Below, one piece after another: positions 1 to 7,500 of a stretch of 37,585 bases of DNA. The notes below the pieces were generated by a model. That model was given only the letters and a program-made list of their open reading frames with translations. It was not told the DNA's origin and searched no databases. Position 1 is the first letter of the stretch. Every line of letters begins with the position of its first letter. The DNA is from an uncultured Bacteroidales bacterium (GTDB taxonomy: Bacteria > Bacteroidota > Bacteroidia > Bacteroidales > F082), in contig CAMVCZ010000031.1 of assembly GCA_947166105.1 (NCBI GenBank), positions 1 through 37,585 on the forward strand. Reading direction: 5' to 3'. Made by a program: the position numbers and the translations under genes.

Positions 1-156
1 ATCACGCTTTCCTTGCAGTCCATCCATACTGGAATCCAAGAACTTACTCCTGATGCTAACAACGATGGCACAGCCTACACCATTACGGGACAGATTGCGC
101 CAAAAGGCTACAAAGGCATTGTGATTCAAAACGGGAAAAAGAGAGTAAATCAATGA
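1..156 (+). CDS. C-terminal end of a secreted or surface protein (partial)
   Basis: An open frame enters from the left edge and stops at 154-156, leaving 51 residues. The tail reads Y-T-I-T-G-Q, then PKGYKGIVIQNGKK and a short basic end. This resembles the short C-terminal module on many Bacteroidales extracellular proteins (a 'GQ...KGIYI.NGKK' pattern). The function of the main body lies outside the window and cannot be told. The next gene starts 4 bases after the stop, so the two may be co-transcribed. The family assignment is inference from a short tail. Confidence 0.6.
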   Translation: MTLSLQSIHTGIQELTPDANNDGTAYTITGQIAPKGYKGIVIQNGKKRVNQ

Positions 157-160
157 TACC

Positions 161-1327
161 ATGAAAAAGATTCTCATCCTTGCAGCAGCGGCAACACTCA
201 TGACCGCCTGCAACAATCAACCGCAAACAACAGAAACAGAAGAAACAAAAGAACCCAAAGAAGAAATGAAGCAAGAACTGAACCTCACGCAGGAGTGGGA
301 CAAGGTGTTCCCGCTGAGCGACAAAGTGAGCCACCGCAAGGTGACGTTTGAAACCCAATACGGCCTGACGTTGGCCGCAGACCTTTATACGCCCAAGGCG
401 GAAGTTGTTGCGGATTTGAAATCCGCAACACAAGAGTCGGGGATTTCAAATCCCCTCCAACTGCCTGCTATCGCCGTGAGCGGCCCATTTGGTGCTGTCA
501 AGGAGCAGTCGAGCGGCCTGTATGCCATGAAGATGGCAGAGCGCGGTTTTGCGGCCTTGGCTTTCGACCCGTCCTATACCGGCGAAAGCAGCGGAGAACC
601 CCGCCGCACGGCCTCACCCGACATCAACACGGAGGACTTTATGGCCGCCGTCGATTACCTCTCGAAGTTGGACAACGTGGATGCTGAAAGGATTGGCATT
701 ATCGGCATTTGCGGTTGGGGTGGTATTGCATTGAATGCTGCCGCTGCCGACACGCGCATCAAAGCCACCGTGGCCTCGACGATGTACGATATGACCCGCA
801 TCAGCGGCAACGGCTATTATGAGTCCAACGACAACGAGGCCGACCGCCATGCCGCCCGTGAAACCCTCGCCAAACAGCGTCTTGCCGACCCGATGGCAAT
901 GGCAGGCGGTGTCGTCGATCCACTTCCTGAGGATGCCCCTCAATTTGTGAAAGATTACCATGCTTATTACAAGACTCCGCGCGGCTATCACAAGCGCAGC
1001 GGCAACAGCAACGACGGCTGGCGCGTCATCGGCACGCAGGCCTACGCCAACAGCCGTTTCCTTTACTACATCAACGAAATCCGCTCCGCCGTCCTCGTGA
1101 TGCACGGCGCGGAAGCCCATTCGCGCTATTTCGGCGAGGCGGCCTACAAATATATGGTGGAAGGCAAGGCCGAAGGCTACAACTTCATCGGCAAGCCGAA
1201 TCCCAACCCCGAAAACAAGCAACTGCTCATCATCCCCGACGCCACCCACTGCGACCTCTACGACGGTGGTGAGGGCAACTATATTCCGTGGGACAAGCTG
1301 GCGGAATTTTTCAGCAAAAATCTATAA
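161..1327 (+). CDS. Lipoprotein alpha/beta hydrolase (dienelactone-hydrolase-like)
   Basis: A 388-aa protein with a lipoprotein signal peptide (MKKILILAAAATLMTAC, lipidated Cys17), then a T/E/K-rich linker to about residue 40, then an alpha/beta hydrolase fold. The nucleophile elbow is GICGWGG with Cys184 in the nucleophile position, as in cysteine-type dienelactone hydrolases rather than the usual serine. The late catalytic histidine is probably His363 (DATHCDLYDGG). A strand followed by MHGAEAH precedes it and probably carries the acid. The substrate is unknown. Residues about 83-99 are encoded by two adjacent palindromes (407-455) and look like an in-frame repeat insertion between LYTPKAEVV and LPAIAVSG. 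The FMN reductase follows 8 bases after the stop, suggesting one operon. Fold confidence is high, function low. Confidence 0.88.
   Translation: MKKILILAAAATLMTACNNQPQTTETEETKEPKEEMKQELNLTQEWDKVFPLSDKVSHRKVTFETQYGLTLAADLYTPKAEVVADLKSATQESGISNPLQLPAIAVSGPFGAVKEQSSGLYAMKMAERGFAALAFDPSYTGESSGEPRRTASPDINTEDFMAAVDYLSKLDNVDAERIGIIGICGWGGIALNAAAADTRIKATVASTMYDMTRISGNGYYESNDNEADRHAARETLAKQRLADPMAMAGGVVDPLPEDAPQFVKDYHAYYKTPRGYHKRSGNSNDGWRVIGTQAYANSRFLYYINEIRSAVLVMHGAEAHSRYFGEAAYKYMVEGKAEGYNFIGKPNPNPENKQLLIIPDATHCDLYDGGEGNYIPWDKLAEFFSKNL
407..455 (+). repeat. Two adjacent palindromes inserted in frame in the hydrolase gene
   Basis: Palindrome 1 (407-429) is GTTGCGGATTT/G/AAATCCGCAAC-like with a single central mismatch pair. 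Palindrome 2 (439-455) is GGGGATTTCAAATCCCC. They share the core GGATTT(G/C)AAATCC and are separated by nine bases. Together they encode a stretch that fits poorly with the flanking hydrolase fold, without breaking the frame. Unlike other repeats in this window they lack a GTAG at the foot. Confidence 0.75.
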
Positions 1328-1335
1328 GTCAAAAT

Positions 1336-1872
1336 ATGAAAAAAGTAATCGTAATCTCAACCAGCCTCCGCCCCGGCTCGAACAGCCACGCAATGGCGGA
1401 GCAATTTGCCAAGGGCGCGGAAGCCGCCGGGCATCAAGTGGAACTCGTTTCGCTGAGAGGCAAGGAAATCAAGTTTTGCATCGGCTGCCTGTCGTGCCAA
1501 AAGACGGGCGCTTGCGTCATCAAGGACGACGTGCCGGCCATTATGGAGAGCGTCTTGAACGCCGATGTGGTCTGCTGGACCACGCCCATCTACTACTACG
1601 AGATGAGCGGCCAGATGAAGACCCTCATCGACCGCATGAACGCGATGTACCCCAAGGATTACAAGTTCCGCGACATCTACCTGCTGACCACAGCCGCCGA
1701 AGCCGAGGAGTTTGTCCCGAAGCGTGCCGAGAGTGGTCTGACAGGCTGGATCGACTGTTTCGGCAAATCCGAGCTCAAAGGCCATATTTTCTGTGGCGGC
1801 GTGGGTTCTCCTAATGAGATTGCTGGAAACGCAAAGTTGCAGGAAGCGTATGAGATGGGGAAACAAGTCTAA
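1336..1872 (+). CDS. NADPH-dependent FMN reductase / flavodoxin-fold oxidoreductase
   Basis: A 178-aa cytosolic protein starting MKKVIVISTSLRPGSNSHAMA, the flavodoxin-fold FMN phosphate-binding loop (S-x-R-x-x-S-N-S). A central CIGCLSCQKTGAC segment (about residues 48-60) has the cysteine spacing seen in iron-sulfur flavoprotein and multimeric flavodoxin families. TPIYYYEMSGQMKTLIDR is the typical second FMN loop and helix. It probably reduces flavin or quinone-type substrates with NAD(P)H. I chose the ATG at 1336 because the conserved fold begins there and the frame upstream overlaps the hydrolase. Two decayed copies of this gene lie at 3989-4293 and 8671-8738. Confidence 0.88.
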   Translation: MKKVIVISTSLRPGSNSHAMAEQFAKGAEAAGHQVELVSLRGKEIKFCIGCLSCQKTGACVIKDDVPAIMESVLNADVVCWTTPIYYYEMSGQMKTLIDRMNAMYPKDYKFRDIYLLTTAAEAEEFVPKRAESGLTGWIDCFGKSELKGHIFCGGVGSPNEIAGNAKLQEAYEMGKQV

Positions 1873-1895
1873 CCTTTTGATAATTCACTAAAAAA

Positions 1896-3365
1896 TTGAA
1901 AAAAGCATTTGTTTGTTTATTTGTGGCTTTTGCCACAATGATGTGCCTTGTCGGTCATGGTATGGCACAAAAGCCGAACGAAACGCCCGTCCGCATTGGC
2001 ATAGCATGGCGAGCCGACACCGAATCGGAGTTCTACACCAATGTTGTTGCTGCCATCACAGAGGCGGGAGGAATCCCTGTGCTGCTCAATCAAGTAAAAG
2101 CCAAAGATGTGGTTTACAATGGAATAGCAATAGACCCTTCTTGTTTCGACGCACAGGGGGTGTTGCTTCAGCCCTATGCCGACAGCATTAAGAACGGACT
2201 TTGGACTGCACCAAGCCTTTCCTCTATTTTGAAAGGCATTGATGCAGTGGTTTTCACGGGAGGCGAAGACGTTAGCCCATCCCTAATGCGCGAGCCTCAA
2301 CCTTGGCATGGCATAGAGGCCGAATTGGACTACAACGCCACACGCGACGTGTCAGACTACTTGCTAATGCAATGGTGCCTCGAAAAAGACATCCCCGTCA
2401 TGGGGTTCTGCCGTGGAATGCAAATGCTCAGCGTCGTTTCGGGAGCCAGCATCATCCAGGACATCCCGACTTTTTTTGCCCAACAAGGCATGGAATACCG
2501 CTATGAACACCGCAACCAAGCCGAACCTGGCCAATACCGCGACTATGCGCCGCACAATGTTGTGGTGACCGACAAATCCTCCATCCTTTACCGTATGGCG
2601 GAAAGCAACACCATCACGGGCGCACCATCCTGGCATCATCAGGCTGTGCGCAGTGTGACAGCGACCCCGCTGAAAGTGACGGGCGTTGCGCCAACCAATG
2701 GAATCGACATCATCGAGGCCGTGGAACGCACCGACAAGTCCTTTGCCATAGGCCTGCAGTTCCACCCTGAAGCCGCCGTGGTCAAGCGCATCGACGAGGA
2801 TGCCAACGCCTCCGACTACATGACCTACGACGATGCAATCCGATGTTTCCAAGTGCTCGTGCAGCATGTGCGCGACAGCAAACGACACGATTCCCTGCAG
2901 CGGAACGAAATCGTTGTGATAAATGACAACGGCAATGACGGAGTAGGACGGGTGGAACTCTTCTGCATGCCTAAAGGTAACCAAAAGTCCTATTACCTCT
3001 CGGTGGGCAATCTCGGATTAGGCGACGACATCGTCCAAGTCTATCTCGACCCCGCCTTCGAGCTTTTCATCCCGTTGGGCAACACGCTCGACGAAGCGCA
3101 AGCAAGACTTGAGCAAATGAAGGCTCTTTTCGACAGGCCCAAGGGTACATCAATGGAAGTGCAAGGCTGCTTGGATTTCGGCTTCCCTGGCAACGACTTT
3201 GAAACGGTCACCGTCACGCATACCCGCGCTTTGTTCACCCGTCAACTCAAGTTCAGCATGAATCACGACGGCTACCTACGCGCCACCTACATCCCGCGTT
3301 CAGATATCAAGTCGCTGATTTCAAGCCTCAAGTTTTATCGCAAAATTCATCCAAAGGAAATGTAA
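1896..3365 (+). CDS. Exported class-I glutamine amidotransferase-like (peptidase C26) hydrolase
   Basis: A 489-aa protein beginning at a TTG codon with a Sec signal peptide (to about VGHGMA|Q, residue 24). Residues about 30-330 form a class-I glutamine amidotransferase/gamma-glutamyl hydrolase domain. The triad is visible: Cys172 in GFCRGMQ, then His290 and Glu292 in FHPEA. The FTGGEDVSPS segment matches PuuD-type gamma-glutamyl-GABA hydrolases. An export signal on this family suggests action on gamma-glutamyl peptides in the periplasm. Residues about 345-489 form a C-terminal extension I do not recognise. It is 23 bases downstream of the FMN reductase and on the same strand. Confidence 0.85.
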   Translation: MKKAFVCLFVAFATMMCLVGHGMAQKPNETPVRIGIAWRADTESEFYTNVVAAITEAGGIPVLLNQVKAKDVVYNGIAIDPSCFDAQGVLLQPYADSIKNGLWTAPSLSSILKGIDAVVFTGGEDVSPSLMREPQPWHGIEAELDYNATRDVSDYLLMQWCLEKDIPVMGFCRGMQMLSVVSGASIIQDIPTFFAQQGMEYRYEHRNQAEPGQYRDYAPHNVVVTDKSSILYRMAESNTITGAPSWHHQAVRSVTATPLKVTGVAPTNGIDIIEAVERTDKSFAIGLQFHPEAAVVKRIDEDANASDYMTYDDAIRCFQVLVQHVRDSKRHDSLQRNEIVVINDNGNDGVGRVELFCMPKGNQKSYYLSVGNLGLGDDIVQVYLDPAFELFIPLGNTLDEAQARLEQMKALFDRPKGTSMEVQGCLDFGFPGNDFETVTVTHTRALFTRQLKFSMNHDGYLRATYIPRSDIKSLISSLKFYRKIHPKEM

Positions 3366-3412
3366 AAACAACTGTTTTTGTAGCCATAAAATCAACCTAA
3401 ATCCATAACAAC

Positions 3413-3964
3413 ATGAAAAAATCAATGATTATCTTGGCGGCCATCATGAGCTTCAGCATGGCGGCCTGTTCACAGGGCAACAACAAGAAAGAAAACAAGG
3501 AAACAACGCAAAACACTGAAAAACAGGAGGAAAAAGAGATGAAAACATTAGTGGTTTATTTCTCGGCCACGGGAACCACCAAGGCCGCAGCGCAAAAATT
3601 GGCGAAAGAGTTCAACGCAGACCTCTACGAAATCACGCCCGAACAACCCTACACCGACGCCGACCTCGACTGGCGCGACAAGCAATCGCGCTCGACCATC
3701 GAGATGCAAGACAAATCGTCGCGTCCCGCCATCCAAGGCCGCTGCGAGAACATCACCGACTATGACGTGGTTTGGATCGGCTTCCCCGTGTGGTGGTACA
3801 CCGCCCCGACCATCGTGAACACCTTCATCGAAGCCCACGACCTCAGCGGCAAGACCCTCAACGTGTTCGCCACCAGCGGAGGCAGCAAAGTGGAGCCTTG
3901 CACCGCCGACCTCAAGAAGGCCTATCCACAATACACTTGGGGCGAGAGCAGATTGATGAATTGA
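3413..3964 (+). CDS. Lipoprotein flavodoxin, copy 1
   Basis: A 183-aa protein with a lipoprotein leader (lipobox FSMAAC, Cys19), a K/E/T/Q-rich linker, then a flavodoxin starting at MKTLVVYFSATGTTK (residue 43). SATGTT is the FMN phosphate loop and FPVWWYTAPTIVNTF is the typical flavodoxin_4-type segment. An AGGAGG site at 3525-3530 lies 8 bases before the internal ATG at 3539, so a cytosolic form of about 141 residues could also be made. A near-identical paralogue lies at 25291-25842. A weak -7-like TGTTTTTG box sits at 3373-3380. Likely an electron carrier; its partner is unknown. Confidence 0.9.
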   Translation: MKKSMIILAAIMSFSMAACSQGNNKKENKETTQNTEKQEEKEMKTLVVYFSATGTTKAAAQKLAKEFNADLYEITPEQPYTDADLDWRDKQSRSTIEMQDKSSRPAIQGRCENITDYDVVWIGFPVWWYTAPTIVNTFIEAHDLSGKTLNVFATSGGSKVEPCTADLKKAYPQYTWGESRLMN

Positions 3965-3988
3965 ACTGATAATGCCTTTGATATTAAA

Positions 3989-4293
3989 AAGTAATCGTAA
4001 TCTCAACCAGCCTCCGCCCCGGCTCGAACAGCCAAGCTTTGGCTGAGCAATTTGCCAAGGGCGCAGAAGCCGCCGGGCATCAAGTGGAACTCGTCTCGCT
4101 GAGAGGCAAGGATATCAAGTTTTGCTGCCGAGAACGAGGATTTCGCGCCGAGGGCGGCCTCACCGGCTGGATCGACTGCTACGGCAGGTCCGCGCTCAAA
4201 GGCCATATCTTCTGCGGCGGCGTGGGCGGCCCGAAAGAGATTGAAGGCAACGCCAAGCTACAAGAGGCATTTGAGATGGGAAAAGGCGTTTGA
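3989..4293 (+). pseudogene. Degraded second copy of the FMN reductase gene
   Basis: The first 140 or so bases are nearly identical to 1342-1480 of the intact FMN reductase gene, and the last 130 bases match its 3' end (LTGWIDC..., KGHIFCGGVG, AKLQEAFEMGKGV). The original ATG is lost (atatt in place of atatg, with one A missing) and roughly 230 bases of the centre, including the CIGCLSC segment and the second FMN loop, are deleted. A residual frame could begin at TTG 4039, but the product would lack the fold core. It directly follows flavodoxin copy 1. Confidence 0.85.
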
Positions 4294-4324
4294 GTGCCAA
4301 ATCGCCCAAAACAATGTTTTATGA

Positions 4325-4366
4325 AAGCCGCCGCAAGCCTTCTCCTCGCGACGGCTTTTCTTTTTG
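4325..4366 (+). terminator. Rho-independent-like terminator
   Basis: Arms AAGCCG-c-CGC (4325-4334) and GCG-a-CGGCTT (4348-4357) are followed by TTCTTTTTG. It closes the 161-4293 gene run. Confidence 0.65.
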
Positions 4367-4588
4367 CCAAAATCCAAAGATCCTATTTGTAGGCCGTTAT
4401 CAAATTACACGTATGAATATGTCAGTCCTAATATGAAAACCCGACATTGCATATCGGGGTGTGGTAGGGACGTCCCTTCGGGACTTGGCTTGACGCATTG
4501 TCGTTGTCAGCAAACTTTCCAAATCAAATGTATCGCCTTTTTTAAACAAATCACCTTGCTTTATTGAGTATCGTTCCATAAGACCTTG
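4367..4588. other. Intergenic stretch with a GTAG-palindrome relic
   Basis: No convincing gene. GTAG at 4464-4467 leads into the perfect 12-base palindrome AGGGACGTCCCT (4466-4477), overlapped by a second hairpin GTCCCttcGGGAC (4472-4484). A 67-residue open frame here has no family features and is not called. Confidence 0.5.
4464..4484. repeat. GTAG-headed palindromic repeat (REP-like)
   Basis: GTAG is fused to the palindrome AGGGACGTCCCT, followed by TTCGGGAC, which can pair with the right arm. The layout matches other GTAG-plus-hairpin elements in this window. Confidence 0.55.
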
Positions 4589-7500
4589 TTATTCTCCTTC
4601 CACTACTTTTATCTCATCTTCAGTCAGATCGTAAAGCTGATAAACCATTTGATCTATTTCTTTGTAGGTGGCGATGATTTGAGCGGTGAGGGCGTTGCAG
4701 TCGGCCTTGTATTGAGTGAAGTAGTCTTCCCATTCATCTTGCTGCGTAAGGGTTAAACTAATCTTCTGCTTCTTCAGTTCGGCCAACACTGTCTTGAAAT
4801 CGACCTCATCGAAACGCTCCAAGGTAGCCGTGATTTTCTGTACGCCTAAGTTCTCCTGTAAGCGATGAATGAAACGCTGACGCTTCTGCTGAAGCTGGGA
4901 ATGGAGGGAAAGCATTTGGTCTGCCAATTGAGATAGTCCGGCAGGAATGCTTCCGATAGGTAGGCCGGCGGAAGGAAAGATTCCGGTAGGGTCAACGGGG
5001 CATGCCCCGTTGTCGCTATCGCGGTCGTACCTGCCGGACTCTATTGGGATGGGGAAGTTCTCAAAATAGACCTTCCGGATTTCGCGACGATCTTCTCCTA
5101 ATTCCGGACAATGGCGACGAATCCATAGTTTGGCCATTTTTGAGTTGAGAATGGCGACCAAGCTTTTAAGCGAAAAACTGTCGTCTTGAGAGGTGATGAT
5201 GAACGTCTTGTCGTTTCCGAAATACCCCGTCTCGTCATAGATGAAGGGCAAGTATTTGGTCATGTTCGGGTACATGATTTTGGGCTTGGAGAACTCTTTG
5301 ATATAGTCGCAATTCCTTAAATTGTAAGGCGTAACGCCCTTGTCTATCCTTTTTGCAAGCTTTTCGTAGAATTGGTCAAGGTGTTTCTTTATGGCAGGAT
5401 AATCGTCTATTCTAATTGGCTCTATTCCAGTCTCTTTTATTCCATTATGTGTGTTAATCAGATACAAATCAACCCAATCTGGTATCCAAGCCTGAATATC
5501 TCTTCCACGAAGCAATGGCTTGATGAGATCAGCACTTTTCGGGTCTTCGGCAATGAGACGGTTACGGGTCGCTCCATCAATGAAGAACGCGTCGTTATAG
5601 CCAGTCTTGATACCATAATTAATTGAAATTGGCATATCCTTCAATGCTCGGCCTTGTTGCATCTTCTTCAGGATGTCGAAATGTGCCTTTGGCTGAATGC
5701 TCCATTCCGCTTCGCCAAAGATGTCAGCTGGATAAGGGGACAGTTGGCTTGGCACTTCACTCATAAAATCGCCGTGGTAGGTCTTTTGGTTCAAGGATAA
5801 TGCCAGCACTTCGGGGTTTCTTTTAGATGATTTACGGGTCACGAAGATGCAGACATAGATAGTGGCATCGTCGAAAAACTGGATGTCGCCAAAATTGAGA
5901 ATCTGCTGCAAATCGGTTTTGGCCATGAACGAGCGTAGTTCTTTTCCGTATGAGACCAGCATCCATTTGTTTGGCATGATGAAGGATTGCAGTCCGTTGG
6001 GTTTAAGCAGGTTGTAGCCTCGTTCCGTAAACAAGCAATAGAGGTCTGCACTCTTGTTATAGCTTTGGAAACCGCAATGGGCATACACATCGCTCATTTC
6101 GCCCATCGTTTGTAGCTGCACATACGGCGGATTTCCAATGACCACATCGAAGCCGTCCGTGTATTCGGGTCGGAAGGCTTCTTCGATGGAGACGCAGCGT
6201 GGATATTTCACGTCGAGTAGCGGGAGGTCGTGGTGCTCGCGGTTGGTTCTGATATACTCGATGGCGTTGAAGAGGTGCTCTTCGGAATCGATGTAGGTGT
6301 TGCCGAATTTTTGTGTCCATAGGGGGCATTGTGTTTGGCCTCTCTTGGCTGCCGGTAGGTTCTCGTCGTCCGGTAGGGTCAAGGGGGCATGCCCCCTTGT
6401 TGCTGTCGCCAGCAGTTCTTCGTCCGGCAGGTTCTCGGAGGCCGCCGGTAGGGTCAAGGGGGCATGCCCCCTTGTTGCTGCCGCAGTCGTAGTCATCGGG
6501 ACAGTTCTTCCCATGGCGATATTCACGGCTCGCGCCGTCATCGACTTTATCTTTCCTACTATCTTCGGCACCTCTTCCTCTTCGCACACAAGGAGTAGGT
6601 GCATGTGGTCGAAGCAGATGTTGTAGGCCAAGACGTTTAGCTTGTCCTCCTCCACAATCTTCGCCACGGTCTCCGTGATGATGATTTCCTCTTCCTCACT
6701 CAACAGCATGGGTTCGGGATAAGGTCGTGTGCCGTTGTCGCGAAGTCGCCTCACGTCGTATTCTATCATTCTATCGGAGGTTCGGCTATCGTGAACGGCC
6801 GTAGTGATATGCCATGGTCGCTTTTGCTTTTCGCGAAACACCTTTGGGAATTCCTTTTCCCAGCAGAAAGCCTTGTCGCCTGCAATGGCCGGGTCGTCAA
6901 TCAGCGAATTGCCACATTTGATGTTGTCGTTGAGCGAGTTCAGCTTGCGGTGAGGCTTGGCAGTACGAAGCCACAATGACAGCTTGGCAATCTCTACACT
7001 TTCCTCGTTGATGTCGACGCCATAGAGGTTGTTTTCCAAGATGGAGTTCTCGACGTTGGGAAACACGATGGCAGCACCCTCAACCTTGGCAGTCATTTCA
7101 TCGATTAGCTTGTGTTCGGCGATGAGGAAGTTCAGGGCGGCATTGAGGAAAGCACCGCTGCCGCAAGCGGGGTCGCAGATGGAGATTTGCAGCAACCAAT
7201 CACGATAGGCATCCAACTTTTGAATGAGTGCTTTCTTGGTGGCCACTTGGCGTTTCTTGTCGGTGAAATACTCGCTCTCATCTATGCCAAGTTCCGCCTT
7301 TTTCTCACGGCAGAGCTTGCCGACGGTGTTTTCAACGATGTATTTTGTGATGTATTGCGGTGTGTAGAAAACGCCGTCTTTCTTACGTTTTTGTAGCGGC
7401 TGTGCCAATGGGTCATGCCCCATTGTCGATAGCCGCGTCGTTATTTCTTCGATTTCGGTTAGCGAGTTCTCGAAGATATGACCTAAAATATTGACATCCA

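Larger units (their letters stand above)
6155..6835 (-). mobile_element. RAYT / IS200-like HUH (Y1) transposase domain embedded in the methylase
   Basis: Residues about 366-592 of the restriction-modification protein. It opens with WHITTAVHDSR, and LSEEEEIIITE follows. The HUH metal-binding motif is His442-Met-His444 (FDHMHLLL). A VGKIKSMTARAVNIAMG helix and LWTQKFGNTYI follow, then IEYIRTNREHHDLP, whose Tyr559 is the candidate nucleophile. This is the core of the REP-associated tyrosine transposase family. The host frame is continuous: FPKVF before and GFDVVIGNPPY after are normally close together in this enzyme family. Two copies of the GTAG palindrome interrupt the domain between the HUH helix and LWTQKF. 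Confidence 0.85.

Noticed and set aside
1266..1814. A 182-codon plus-strand frame overlapping the FMN reductase
   Set aside because: Arg/Pro-rich shadow of a clear flavodoxin-fold gene in another frame.
4364..4567. A 67-codon frame after the FMN reductase remnant
   Set aside because: No start signal, unusual cysteine-rich sequence made by a palindrome, and no similarity to anything recognised.
5328..5340. AGGCGTAACGCCC as another palindromic insertion
   Set aside because: It encodes K-G-V-T-P-Y-N-L, which fits the native sequence of this enzyme family, and has no GTAG or GGGGCATGCCCC core.
6370..6480. Repeated palindromes as a CRISPR array
   Set aside because: Only two close copies, inside a coding frame, with no regular spacers or cas genes.
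6297..6626. A plus-strand frame containing the palindromes (G-R-V-K-G-A-C-P-L repeats)
   Set aside because: It is the complementary reading of the embedded transposase segment and repeats, with no promoter or family match.
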